Of a stretch of 44,706 nt of DNA, positions 1 to 11,138 are shown in pieces. The DNA is taken from NCBI GenBank assembly GCA_964058805.1, contig CAXKVV010000177.1, forward strand, positions 1 through 44,706, in the 5' to 3' direction. This DNA comes from Schoenoplectus triqueter (taxonomy: Eukaryota; Streptophyta; Magnoliopsida; Poales; Cyperaceae). The position numbers and the translations under genes are program-made. How positions within the stretch are numbered: position 1 is the stretch's first letter; each line of letters begins with the position of its first letter. Below the pieces are notes generated by a model that saw only the letters and a list, made by a program, of their open reading frames with translations, was not told where the DNA came from and made no database searches.

Positions 1-1912
1 CACCGGCTCTCTCTATGTCTGCGGGTCGTTTACAGGCGGGAAGTGTCAATCCGCTCTTTAAGGCCTGCTCAAATATCCGAGCCGTTTTATTTTTCAGGAA
101 AGAGTATGGTTTACTCTTTTTGACCTTGAGGGTTTGCATAACGGTCGATTGCTTAGCTTTTGTTTCTTCCCCCTTTGATTCATCTACTATAACAATTACC
201 CGTTTGCCGCTATCGGGTGCTTGCCTTTCAGGGGTCCCGGAACGGGGTTCGCTCGTCACTTCTTTGAGTAGCTCGGAGTTATAGATTGCGGTTTGTAGGT
301 TTTCAATCATTATCATGATTTCATTGTGTTGCACTTTAATATCCTGCATCACTTCCCATTGTTCAGACACCTCCCTTCTATTATTTTCAACCTGGTGCCT
401 TATTTCGTCGATCGCATTCCAGACACGACCTTCAAAATTTTCCCGCCATGAGCGATCTTCATTTATAGGCCTTGGCCTAACCGGGTTATCCCTTCCGCTA
501 CCGGGTCCCGTGTTGATCATATATGACTCCTCGCTTTCATTATCTGTTTCGGGCCCTTTATATGGCTTCTTGAGGATGTGATAGATGATCTCTTCGTCAG
601 ATTCCTCTTCCCAGGGTTGACGATCATGGCCAGACTCTTCTCCCGAGGTGGTATCGCCCGAGTTGTTAGAATCTTCGGAGTCTTCTCCTGAATTTGCCTC
701 TATGATCTGAATTTGAGGGGTGTTGGCAGGCTTAAAATTGAAAATGACCTCCTCTTCAGAATCACTTGAATTGATTTCGCTCGGTTTTATTTGGGCCTTA
801 TATGTAGCCACCTGTTTGAAGCGGAAGGTTGCTTCTTCACCCGACTTTCTTTCGGGTCTTTGGGCTCGAGCACCTCGGGGTTTAATATTAAATTTGACCT
901 CTTCTTCTTCTCCGGATGAGGTATCAAATTTAGGGCCTTTATTGAAGGGTTTCTGACCTGCTTTTGTTATAGGCCGGCTTGGAGCCACGGCGGATTTAGG
1001 CAGAAAATATTGGGCGTCATTGAATTTAATCTCATGCACCCCGAATGGTTTGACATCTCCGTCAATTCTCTTTTGTCTACCATTCTCGATATATTTTAGG
1101 CATTGGTGCAGAGTAGAGGGTATGACCTGGTTACTGTGAAGCCACGGGCGACCCAGCAACGCCCGATAAGAAGTTTCAGCGTCAATAACATAGAATTTGG
1201 TAGACGCTTTTAGGCTTCCGCACTGCAGGTTCAGAGTTATAGCTCCCAGGGCCTTTTGGGAGTTTTGATTGAAGCCATGAATAATCACCTTTTCATCAGA
1301 TAAATTCTTCACATCTAAGGTGATGGTCTTTAGGGTTTTAAGCGGCATGATATTGATCGAAGACCCTGCATCGACCAGGATGCGACCAATCTTTTGCCCT
1401 CCACAGTTTCCGGTGATGTACAGCGGGCGGTTATGGTCGACGGTGCCTATTAGGAGGTCATCGTCCGTGAAATTTATACAGGCGGCCCGCTTGGCGGTGA
1501 ATAGGGCTTCTTGCATATTTTGCTCTATGAAGTATGACTTGTACTTCTCAGGATCTTGCAAGGCCTGGATTAGCACCTCCCTTAGGTCTTGTGACATCAT
1601 CAACACATCAAATATGCTTAATAGCGCTGGGATCTTACGCAGATGTGCCAACACATTATATTCTTCGCCCGTCGACCGGGTCTTTTCTGGGTTCTTGCTT
1701 AGGCCCTCGGCCTCTTTACCTTTATTCTGGGCTTTGTCTTTTCCCTTATCGGACTCTTTGGGAGCTTGTCTCTCGGGCACGTATGTCCCGGACCGGAGCA
1801 CAGCCTTACATTCTTCGTTTTTGGTCCCAGAGGTGCTTGCTTCTCCTTCATCATTTGGGAAGAACATCTCCTCTAAAGTTGGCATATCTTCGTCGTGAGA
1901 AGAATATACCAT
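1..1912 (-). CDS. Ty3/Gypsy (Tat/Ogre-like) gag-pro polyprotein, partial: protease region
   Basis: An open frame of about 637 codons reads on the minus strand from 1912 to the left edge with no stop, so it continues outside the window. Order: an acidic stretch (about residues 1-90), a segment like the pre-protease region of plant Tat-type polyproteins (Y-N-V-L-A-H-L-R-K-I-P-A-L, about 94-106), a retroviral-type aspartic protease with ILVDAGSSINIMP and, later, ALLGRPWLHSNQVIPSTLHQ, then a Ser/Glu-rich linker. At the edge is KKSKPYSFLKNKT...LTLPACKRP, a second copy of a module also found in gag. The ATG at 1912 is not a true start: it lies in the target-site duplication of the solo LTR, and the frame is the continuation of the gag frame at 7866. 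The catalytic triplet is DAG instead of DTG/DSG. Host-genome retroelement; probably not expressed as an intact protein because gag upstream is broken. Confidence 0.8.
   Translation of the reverse strand, partial: MVYSSHDEDMPTLEEMFFPNDEGEASTSGTKNEECKAVLRSGTYVPERQAPKESDKGKDKAQNKGKEAEGLSKNPEKTRSTGEEYNVLAHLRKIPALLSIFDVLMMSQDLREVLIQALQDPEKYKSYFIEQNMQEALFTAKRAACINFTDDDLLIGTVDHNRPLYITGNCGGQKIGRILVDAGSSINIMPLKTLKTITLDVKNLSDEKVIIHGFNQNSQKALGAITLNLQCGSLKASTKFYVIDAETSYRALLGRPWLHSNQVIPSTLHQCLKYIENGRQKRIDGDVKPFGVHEIKFNDAQYFLPKSAVAPSRPITKAGQKPFNKGPKFDTSSGEEEEVKFNIKPRGARAQRPERKSGEEATFRFKQVATYKAQIKPSEINSSDSEEEVIFNFKPANTPQIQIIEANSGEDSEDSNNSGDTTSGEESGHDRQPWEEESDEEIIYHILKKPYKGPETDNESEESYMINTGPGSGRDNPVRPRPINEDRSWRENFEGRVWNAIDEIRHQVENNRREVSEQWEVMQDIKVQHNEIMIMIENLQTAIYNSELLKEVTSEPRSGTPERQAPDSGKRVIVIVDESKGEETKAKQSTVMQTLKVKKSKPYSFLKNKTARIFEQALKSGLTLPACKRPADIERAG
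1908..1912. other. Left target-site duplication of solo LTR (ACCAT)
   Basis: ACCAT immediately precedes the TG of the solo LTR and is repeated exactly at 7862-7866. Confidence 0.88.
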
Positions 1913-3490
1913 TGTTTACCCCTGAAAGGTTGAAGGAAGAAATACAAGAGAGAAAGCCAAGATCAAACCCTATGAGCTGAAGCAGTACAATCCCTGTACT
2001 ATATGGAATAGTATCAATGCCAAGCCAGTATTTTGATACAACCAATCATGAGAAATCCCAATGTGATTTTTGCTTTCAAGGCTGACCTGGTGCCAAAGCT
2101 GCGAGCAACCACCTAACCATGCTTTAATTTGTGTCAATTGCTGATAAGTAGTCAGCTTTATGACCAAATTACCCTCATGTTAAGGGATTGAAAGTCAATT
2201 TCACAAGACTGATCAGGTGCCAAAGCTGGGAGCAACCACCTGATCAAGTCTAGATTTGTATTAATTGCTGATAAGTAGTCAGCATTTGATCAAATCAAAC
2301 CCTAATGAATATCAATATAAGTCTAATTGGTATTTAGTTAGGGTGGTTTCTGCAGGAGAGAGAGAGAATTGGCAGAGACACTGAGCTACAATTGATAAAT
2401 AGGGATTTTATAAGAATAAAACAGGGTTTTATTGATCATGGAATTTTTAGCACAAGCAAACAGGGGTAAAATGGGAATATAAAAATACAGAGATGATCAT
2501 CATGATTTTAGAGAATTTTGGTGAAAATTTCATGATTTTTGGATGAAGTGATCTATTAAAATAAATTGGAGAAAGAAAATGAGATTAATCTGAAGGCTGA
2601 GATTTAATCAAAGGGCTTAGGGGTGCAACTTGGGGACAAGGACCTCACTTGGTGCAAGTTGGGGCTGCCAAATGAAGAAGTGCCAATTTAGGCGCTGGAG
2701 AAAGTTTTGAAAGAATAATAAACCGCGTGAACTCGGTGCACCATTGTTGTATCTCATTAAACATGACACGTGGGGCCAGACTATGTGTGCCATGTTCACC
2801 CGAATCGCATAATTTCTTTCCTTTGTTCCCCTCCATTTTCTTCACTGCCACTGGACCCCACAGAGTCAGAAGCCTCTTCTCTTCTTGCTGGTACGAAATA
2901 TTATGCTGCTGGCCGACTTTTTAACAGAAGTTGATCGGAAAAGTCGAAAAGGGGTCAAACGGCGACGGAATTTTACAAATTATATACCGTTGGAAAGCTC
3001 TCAGCAAGGAGAATATTCTAGAACAATTTATTTTCGGTTTCATGCTCTGTGAATCACTCGCATCAGAGGAGAAAGGATTCGGGCTTAGAATTTAATTGGA
3101 TGATTTGGTGGGTAATTGGACAAATTGGCGGTTTAGGGAGGCTTAAGTGGGTCCCACGATTCGGTTAAGGCAGTTGCTGGCACGAATTAATCCCATTTTG
3201 CATGATTTTTATGATGGAATTGGTGTACAAGACCGAAAGTTAATGAAGGAGGCTAATTCACTTGGTTTTTGAAGAAAGAGAGCAGGGAAGATTTGAGCCG
3301 TGATCACAGCGCCATGCTGGCAATCCAAACCTCAAACACTTCCTTCAACAAACACAGATTAAACCAATTTCAACCATTCAATTGAGTGATCAAAGGCTAT
3401 GATCATGCCATGTCACCGATCCGTGGGAGAGAGAAAACACAAATTGTGTTAAAAGAAAACACAATTGGCAATTAACTCCAAGCTAATCCC

Positions 3491-3499
3491 TATATAAAG
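3491..3499 (+). promoter_or_regulatory. LTR promoter TATA box (TATATAAAG)
   Basis: TATATAAAG lies in the solo LTR, followed within 40-60 bp by purine-rich leader sequence. Equivalent boxes occur at matching places in the other three LTRs (15116, 19251, 44302), which supports it as the U3/R promoter. A consensus splice donor G|GTAAGT follows at 3661. Confidence 0.6.
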
Positions 3500-3857
3500 C
3501 CCCTAACAGTAAAGAGGAAAAGGGGAAGAAAGGTTGTTATACCCTTTTAGAGAAAAAGAGAGAGAGAAAAGAAATAAGCAAGAAAAAAACAATAATCTCC
3601 ATCCTCTTGATCAAGATCAGATATTTGAGCATTTGTTAGTTCATCCTAGAAGCATTAAGAGGTAAGTAATCGTCCATTGTGAGAGGTATTTTTCTTGGAG
3701 AAGCAATGTAGATAATTGTGTAATAAAGATTTGAGTCGAATTTCTTTGATTTTCATTTCCTTTCTCATTTTCTTCTTACTCAATTCCCTTTTATCTTCTC
3801 TATTGATTACTCTTTGAGGCCATGTGACACTAGAAGTGTTGTTCAAAGTTCGGTCGA

Positions 3858-4013
3858 AGGGTTTTTGTAACCCTCCCGAATCTAATTTGAATATAGCAAT
3901 TGGATTACAATCGCAATTGGAGTTAGTTGAAAGGTTTGTAGCCCTCCCAATCTCAACTTGAATCAGAAGATCATTACAACACTTGACACTGGTCGAAGGG
4001 TTTATGTAACCCT
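3858..4013 (+). repeat. Three-copy tandem repeat with AGGGTT...AACCCT dyad in LTR R-U5
   Basis: Three related units start near 3858, 3931 and 3997. The first and third read AGGGTT-(N5)-AACCCT, able to form a short stem; the middle copy is degraded. The same block begins at 44694 in the right-hand LTR copy, so it belongs to the LTR family. Confidence 0.55.
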
Positions 4014-6232
4014 CCCAGTCTTGCTGCAAATCTGATTACATAGACTCAATGTCTCACGGCATAACCAAGAGACAAACCCATTCTGGAAGAAGAAATGGCT
4101 CAAGTAAGCATCAGTTTTCTTGTTAAAAGAACCAAAGCCAATACAAACCAGTGGAATAGGTGTGTATGTGAGTGCATAAAGCCTGAACGAAGCCTAGATG
4201 AACAGAATTGCAAAGTCACTGATAATCGGTACCAAGTACATAACAGACCTTAACCACACCGGCAACAAAAATTAAAGGATTAAGTAATCAACAGAGGTAA
4301 TAGACACACTAAGACGATCCCTTTTGGTGCAAGAATTACAAAAATTTATCGATTAATTAAGCGATAAATTGATGAAGCAGTCAATTCGGTACTAAAACTA
4401 CCACTGGTACCGAAAGTGGTACAGGCGCTACTGCTAATCCACCGTACCGATTCAAGATCCGAGGTCACAATCAAGTTCTTGGTATCTAGGCGATCCTAGT
4501 GGTATACTCTGATCTTCGGCCAACTGACGGGAACACCAGATCGTCATTGAAGCGGGAATCTCGGGGCAAGATGAAAGAACTGACAGAGAGGTGCTATGCG
4601 ATGAAATCACACGAATCTTGAAGACTGTCGAAAGAGATAACAGGGAAACACTTAAGTACGAGAATTAAAGCAGACGCACAAATCACAAAATAATCCAACG
4701 AAGTGCATTAAAGCTTAGACTGGAGACTAAAGCAAATAAGATCATCTCATTTATGCAAATCTTGATGTTCATCCGACGATTCATGTTAAAACCGTAAGAT
4801 GAGAGGCAACTCAAAGAGTTAAACAATGGTCTGGGCCCAACGGTGAAGAAAAGAAAAGGAAATTAAGATCTGGGCTTAATCCGTAAAAAAAAATGAGTTT
4901 AATCCAACTAAGCCCAATTGACAGAGCCCAATCGACAGAGGAGGAATAAAATTAACCCTGGGCCTAATCTGTAAAAAGAAGGAGAAAGAAAGTTAAAGCC
5001 GGCCCATTCAACTAAGCCCAATTATCAATTAACAACAGAAAATTAAGAATAAATAATTTGAAAATGTTCCTGAACTCCAAATTGACTCAAATTTGTTTCT
5101 AAAATTTTCTTATTTTTCATACTATTTTTCTATACAATAATAGTCCAGTTTTAAAAATATAATCATAATAAAACAATTTAAAAGCAAAAAAACATTACAT
5201 ATATTGATATATTTGACCTAGCTTTGACTTGTCATTTTAAATACTATAAAAATTCCAAAAATACAAATAAAAATCATAAATAATAACTAGATATATTTTA
5301 CTGATTTTTCAAGTGATTTTCCATGAAATAATAATGATGATAGTAATATACTATAATAGATAATGAGATTAGCTATAAAAAAATAAAAAAAAATATATAA
5401 TAATAATAGATATTATATTGATATTTTCTGTAAAAAGAATAATAAAAATAAATAGCACAAAATATACAAAATATACTACTATGGTAATAAATAGTAAAAT
5501 ACATTTTCTTTTATAATAAAGAATGATAATATAGTTTTATAATATGAATTGTATTTCTTTTGTTATTTCTATATAAATATATAATAAAAATACTTTTGAT
5601 GAATAAAATGTAAAAAAAATAACAGTTGTAATAAAAACATAATGAATTTCATCTCTTATGACTATTTTCAAATAATAATAAAAAATCTTATATTTTTCTA
5701 TAGATAATAAATAGAAATAATAAAAAATAGATATAATGAATAGTATAATAAATAGAATAGAATATTAGTAATGATTTCTTTTAGCTATTATAGATATTAA
5801 AAAAAAATAATAATAATAAAAAAAAATATATAAAAAATAATAATAATAAAAATATAATAATAGTAAAATAGTATAGCTAACCATCTTTTAATTTTGTAAA
5901 TAATTCTTACATAATGAATAGTATTACAATATAATAGAATATAATAACAAAATTCTATTACTTTAGCTATTATAAGCAGTTTAAAAATATAAGTAAAAAA
6001 AAACATAGCTATCTTACTTTCTATTATTTTTGGTAAGTGATTTTCTACAGAATAAATAGAGTTTAGAAAAAATAAAAAATAAAATTTTACTACTTTAGTT
6101 ATTACAAAAATCCCAAAAATATTAATAGCTACCCCCTTTTCTTATTATTTTTTGTAAATAATTTTCTACATAGATAAATAGAGTTTAAGAAATAAAAATA
6201 ATAATAATAAAAAAATAATAATAGTAATGAGA

Positions 6233-6234
<2 letters not shown>

Positions 6235-6266
<32 letters not shown>
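6235..6266. repeat. (AAT)n microsatellite within AT-rich LTR segment
   Basis: About ten AAT units inside a 1.2-kb very AT-rich part of the solo LTR (about 5050-6290). The matching part of the other LTR (about 12560-13740, reversed) is also AT-rich but lacks so long a run. No gene is credible in the AT-rich part. Confidence 0.8.
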
Positions 6267-6272
<6 letters not shown>

Positions 6273-6389
6273 TATCTTCATAATAGGAATGATGGACTTT
6301 GTGCATTTTAGAAATGAATAAACATGCTCACATAAGGAGTGTAGAGCCACATATGAATATTTGCACACATTTAGAATGATTAGTCAAGA

Positions 6390-6800
6390 CAAGAACATCT
6401 TGACGTGAGGAGATTAAGGTTTTAATAGCGACAAGAGAAGATACGTCGAGGCAAGAACATCTCGACGCTTGATGAAGAATAATAAGATACGTTGAGACAA
6501 GAACATCTTAATGTAGAATGAATAAAGCTTTGATAGCAGCATGAAGAAACATGTCGAGACAAGAACATCTTGACACTTGATGAAGAATAACCAGAGCTAC
6601 GATACTAACATGGAGAGAAACGTCGACTCTGAAGAAGAAGAACATTACGATGTCCTAGATAGGTGACATCTCAATGACTCGCTGCCATGAGCAAGTAACT
6701 CATGATTGAATACGCTCACACAAGGGGTGTAGGGCAACATAGTAATTTTTGCACAAATAATGCAACACGTAGAATGATTAGTTGAGACAAGAACACCTTG
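6390..6800 (+). repeat. Dispersed dyad repeats (CAAGA-ACA-TCTTG) in LTR
   Basis: Five copies of a 13-bp dyad, exact or with one change, start at 6390, 6452, 6498, 6560 and 6788. Several gaps are 62 bp. The homologous region of the 7-kb LTR has the same dyad at 12077, 12304, 12366 and 12428. Confidence 0.6.
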
Positions 6801-7299
6801 ACGCTCGTTGAAGAATGACCAAAGCTACGACATCAGCATGGAGAGACATGTCGACTTTGAAGAAGAAGAACATTACGATGTCCGAGCGAAGTGACATCTT
6901 AATGACTCGGTGTCATGAACAAGTAATTCATGACCATTTGAGCTGGCAAGACTGAACTCGTCCGTCGATGAGTTTGTCTCCTGGCTCATTTCCCGAGACT
7001 GTGAGATTGAATCGGTCTGTTGGTAGATTCATCCACAAAACAGTGAATGTGAACCGTTCTGTAGGTAGGTTCCTTCACTAACACATGCCTCAATGTCGAA
7101 CTGGCCCAGCGCTTCAGGTTTGACATTGTGTGCAATTGTGTTTCCTAGGTTTATGAATCGGCTTAGTGCTTCGAATTCATGATCTAGAAGATCAGTGAGA
7201 AGAAACACGTGGGCCATATCCACCCTTCTCCTGATTCACCAACCTCAAGATCAACCGGCTCAGCGCTTCGAGTTGTATTTTGTGTGATTGGTCGTTGAC

Positions 7300-7545
7300 T
7301 AGTTAAGATTGAACCGGTCTGTTTGTAGGTTTATCTTCTAGATCAACAGAGGTCGAGTCGGTCTGTATGTAGACTCACCTCAAGCCCCCTATGAAGAGAT
7401 TAACCTGGTCTGTTGGTAAGGTTACATCTCGAGGTGGCATGGACTGAACCGATCTGTTTGTAGGTTCGTCCCCCATAGGACAAAACCGATCTATTTGTAG
7501 GTTTGTCTTCCATAGATTGAACTGATCTGTTTGTAGGTTCATTTT
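7300..7545 (+). repeat. Tandem repeats with GAACCGATCTGTTTGTAGGTTC-type core
   Basis: Imperfect tandem units of roughly 40-50 bp share a core beginning GAACCGATCTG and ending GTAGGTTC, itself a GAACC/GGTTC dyad. The reverse-complement counterpart is at about 11270-11570. They lie just upstream of the LTR 3' end. Confidence 0.6.
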
Positions 7546-7662
7546 CCGTAAACCTCGTTTTATAAACCTAGACGACCACTTGACCATCTTTTAACTATAC
7601 TATTTGCTTCTCTCTTTCAAAGATCCAGAGGTGCCTCGAGGTTCGTAGCCCAGGGTAATTAA

Positions 7663-7684
7663 CGGTGGGGGCTTGCGCCCACCG
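7663..7684 (+). promoter_or_regulatory. Conserved GC-rich hairpin near LTR 3' end
   Basis: Arms CGGTGGG (7663-7669) and CCCACCG (7678-7684) enclose an 8-nt loop that can add a GC pair or two. The same hairpin is at 11139-11160 in the other LTR. It lies in U5, about 180 bp from the LTR end. Role unknown. Confidence 0.5.
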
Positions 7685-7861
7685 GAATCTACAAGAACTC
7701 ACAATCACTAAAAAACCCCCTGAATGTGCATCCCAATATCTCTAAACGGCAGAATCGGCCGACACCCAGCGGATGCACGCTCGGGAGGGATCTCCGTGTC
7801 CTTCTTCCGCAGAACCCATCGCCCGGCGGCGGTGCGGCGGCGCGCGAAAAAGGGTCGCACA

Positions 7862-7866
7862 ACCAT
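7862..7866. other. Right target-site duplication of solo LTR (ACCAT)
   Basis: ACCAT immediately follows the CA end of the solo LTR. Removing the LTR and one copy of the duplication rejoins the gag and protease frames without a shift. Confidence 0.88.
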
Positions 7867-10825
7867 GTTGCACGAAGCACCCCAGATCTCTTCGCTTTCT
7901 TCTTTATTTATTTCTCCATCTACATCTTCTTTCTTTTGACCTAGGGTTAACTTCTCCTAGTCTTCTTTGGAGATGAAGTGTTGAAGGGTGATCGCCTCGG
8001 GACTGCCCTGCTCGTACTCTTCAATTTTATTCTTTCTGGACTTATTATTTCTATGCTTCTTTCTCTTCTTAAGAACCTGGTCTTGGCTCTGGTCCACCTT
8101 ATAATATACCCTGGGTTTTGGTGGGACCACTGGCGTAATGTCATCTTTCCATCTCATGCCAGGTTCTTTCTTAAGAGCTTTAAGCATTTTAATCGATTTC
8201 TTCGATAAGTGCGTAGTCCATTGCTCTTCTAGATTTTCACTTAACTGGCCCGGGATCTTCTCTTCCTCGTGAGAGATCATATTGGCCTGCTCATGGGCTG
8301 ATGGGCTTTGCAAGAACCCTTTAGGTAAAGTAATTTCACCATTTTTGTATGCCTTTTCGACCCAATCTTTGAAGACCCAGCAATCTTCAATTGAGTGCCC
8401 TAGTACTCTGTGGTATGGGCAAAAGTTGGGTTCGTCCGATTTATTGGCATCTTCTGGGCGTTTACTGGCCGGCAGGGTTAGACCGTTCTTCAGGGCCCCT
8501 TTGAAGATTTGGGCAACTTTATCTCTCCTGAAGGAGTACGGTTTAGATTTCTTTTGTTTGAGGGACTCGAAACTCCGTGAACTCCCTCCTGGATTGGGCC
8601 TGGGTCCCTTATTGTAATTATTGCCATTTGTGCCACTGCTGCCGCTTTGGGTGTCTGCGTTAGCGACCATCTTATCTTTTAACGAAGTGAATGCCACTTT
8701 AGTCTCGGCTCGGGCTCCTCGTTGCGGCCTATTATTCATGAAGTTCGGCATGGTATGCGGTGACATCCTTTCCATATTAGATACCGATCTGAGCAAGTCT
8801 TTGAATGTGTTGACCTTTGTCACACCAAGAAGCATGCCCATCCACCCGTCAATGTTTTTCATGATTAGGTTGACGGCCTCATCTTCAGTTAATGTGCGGT
8901 TGCATTTAATGCTGAGGTTCCGCCATCTATTAATAAAATCTGTCATTGACTCCCCTTTCTTGGGTTTAGTACTCTCCAAATCGGCTATGTTTATTTTGTC
9001 AGACACCATGACAAATCGCGCCCTGAACGAGTCTGCCATCTCGTCCTAGGTCCTGATGCTGTTGTTTTCTAACGAATAGTACCATTGGAAGGCGGTTCCC
9101 ACCAGGTTTTGAGGGAATTGTCTCAACAACAGTGCATCATTGCCGCCCGTATTACCGCACGAGGCCACAAAAGTGGGCCAGGTGTTGTTCGGGGTTTAGG
9201 TCTTTATTACCTTCCCCTGAGAAGGTCCTAAAACGGGGGATCACATACCCTTTAGGATATTCTTCCAAGTCGTATATGGCAGGGTATGGACGTCCACAGT
9301 TTTTGACAGGAGGGATAGCGTATCCACCTCCAGCTATTTGCATTTGCTGGGCAATCATGGCATGAATCTCTTTCCGGGATATTCCCGTTGGTTCAGCCTC
9401 CACTTCTATGGTTCTATGTGGATGGGGTTTAGAATCGACATGTTGTTTTCCCTTATGATTGCTTTTGGTACTGTGGACCCCTTCTTGACGGGAGCTACCA
9501 GCTTTAAAATTGGCGTCTTGTGATTCTTGCAATGACTTGACCGCCTTAATTAGTTCTTCGTTCTGCTTTAGCATGGTAGCAATTAGCTCCCGTTGCCTAA
9601 TCAGCTCTTCGTCCCGTGCCTCGATGTGGCCTTTTAATATTTCAATTTCATCGATTGGCACCTCGGGACGTGTTTCAACGTCATCTTCATTGTCGAAGAA
9701 ATCAGGGTTTTCGTTATGATCTTCCCCTTCCCTGCTATTGCCTTCGGGGTTGACCCTCTTGGGTGGTCTCCCTTTTCTACCATTATTCTTATTGGTATTG
9801 GTGACATGAGCTTGATTAGGCGGAGACTGGTCATCCTGGACCATGTTCACCTCACCATCAGTATCAGGATCAGTGTCGTAGCTTATACTGATGGTGTTGA
9901 CCGAGAAGTGCTCTTCATAGCGAGCGGTTCTCCTCTTCTTCTTTGTTTGGTCAGGAGCAGTTATTTTCAAGTTATTGAGTGGTATTCTCGAGCCTAATCG
10001 GCTGAATACACTCTTCTGACCTAGGCGGCTAAATACACTCTCGTGCGGAGCGTTGGATTTGCCGGCCTTGCTGGGCTGAGCTTGAGACTGGGATTTTGTT
10101 GGCTGGGAACCCTTCGGGACCCACACCTGCTGGGTGCTAGGTGTTGCCTTTGGTGTAAATCTCCTCGGGTTCGGAGTGGAGACAATGGCTTGCGGCTGAG
10201 CCATGCCTTGAGATTGATTGGGGCGGGAGACGTATTGTCTCAACCTAGCGTTCTTGACGCTCTTCCTCTGCTTGAGGGCCCTGTGAGCCTTATAGATGGC
10301 TTCTGCAGGGGCTTGAGACTTATCCTGGCGGTGCTAAGGCCTTTGAGTTGGGCGAGGTGTGGGCTTAGGCACCTCCCATGCCTGGCGGAGCTGGCCGGTG
10401 GATGAGTTCTTGGCCACTATTCGGAGGGCCGTGAATTTGTTGGAGACTGGGATAGTTGGCATAGCCACCAGCTGATTCTGGTATGCGTCCAGGGCCCTCT
10501 TCCTGGATGCTTGAGAGTTGCGGGTAGTTTGGGCTGCGACCTTTGGGGCTGTCCTCTTGGACGGTCGCCTTCTCCTCTTTGGGGAGGTAGTAGGAGAGGC
10601 CATGACGTTATTGGAGATGCCCTTGGGAGTTAGGGTAATCGAGTCCTCTTCCTCGTCCGGGATGGAGATCCGGACGGTTGCGGGAGTGAAGGCGGCCACT
10701 GGAGCTGGGCCATAGAAAGTAAGTTCTTGCGGGATGGTCCCGAAGAACATAAAAAGCTTGCCCTCTGGGCTCTGTGCAGGTGTGACGGTGTAAGGAGCAA
10801 GGTTGAAGTTCCCGAAATATGTCAT
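7867..10825 (-). pseudogene. Ty3/Gypsy (Tat/Ogre-like) gag, broken
   Basis: A gag of about 985 codons reads from ATG 10825 to the solo-LTR insertion at 7866. It includes a Pro/Arg-rich N-terminal part, a charged coiled coil (about 9660-9530, pattern EILKGHIEARDEELIRQREL), a Retrotrans_gag capsid-type region (about 9330-8740, with TAFQWYYSLENNSI and ADSFRARFVM), and a CHHC knuckle CPYHRVLGHSIEDC (about 8410-8365). Breaks: in-frame TAG at 10336-10334; a likely one-base insertion in the T run at 9169-9172, after which the frame hits TAA at 9154-9152; TAG at 9048-9046 where Trp is expected; and TAG at 7959-7957. After the last TAG the frame stays open to the target-site duplication. A good splice acceptor (TTTTTGCAG) sits 3 nt before the ATG, suggesting that gag mRNA is spliced. 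Confidence 0.85.
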
Positions 10826-10940
10826 TTCCTGCAAAAACAAAAACACTTGAAAATTATTAGTCATTTTTAGCACATAGAAGACCACTTGTATCTCTTAACT
10901 ATTCTATTTGCCTCTCTTTCAGAGACAAGAGGAGAATCTA

Positions 10941-10959
10941 GGTCCCACCGGGCGTGCCA
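10941..10959 (-). other. Primer-binding-site-like sequence of the Gypsy element
   Basis: On the minus strand, 5 nt after the LTR end (GGGTCGCACA), the sequence reads TGGCACGCCCGGTGGGACC. It starts with TGG, as required to pair with a tRNA 3' CCA. I cannot assign the tRNA without a search. It fixes 10965-18015 as the 5' LTR of the minus-strand element. Confidence 0.6.
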
Positions 10960-11138
10960 GATCCTGTGCGACCCTTTTTCGCGCGCCGCCGCACCGCCGC
11001 TGGGCGATGGGTTGCGGAAGAAGGACACGGAGATCCCTCCCGAGCGTGCATCTGCTGGGTGCCGGCTAATTCTGCCGTTTAGAGAGATTTGGATGGACAT
11101 TCAGGGGGTTTTTAGTGATTGTGAGTTCTTGTAGATTC

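Larger units (their letters stand above)
1913..7861 (+). mobile_element. Solo LTR of the giant-LTR Gypsy family, short-U3 variant
   Basis: This 5949-bp LTR begins TGTTTACCCC and ends GGGTCGCACA, the same termini as the 7-kb LTR at 10965-18015 but in the opposite orientation. It is flanked on both sides by ACCAT (1908-1912, 7862-7866), the 5-bp duplication expected of Gypsy integrase. No internal element sequence accompanies it, so it is a solo LTR left by LTR-LTR recombination. A TATA box lies at 3491; upstream U3 is only about 1.6 kb, against about 2.9 kb in the other copies. It lacks most of the G-box array (one remnant TGACACGTGG at 2764) and about 650 bp next to the 5' end. The R-U5 part (about 4.4 kb) aligns well with the reverse complement of 10965 to about 15100. 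Confidence 0.88.

Noticed and set aside
15..1980. Plus-strand open frames in the first 2 kb
   Set aside because: They are antisense shadows of the minus-strand gag-pro frame, which has clear protease motifs.
5797..6368. Phe/Ile/Tyr-rich open frames on the minus strand
   Set aside because: Translation of AT-rich and (AAT)n sequence in the LTR; not hydrophobic proteins.
6390..6800. Heat-shock elements or a CRISPR-like array in the LTR dyads
   Set aside because: The dyad CAAGA-N3-TCTTG does not fit the nGAAnnTTCn pattern, and spacing and plant context exclude CRISPR.
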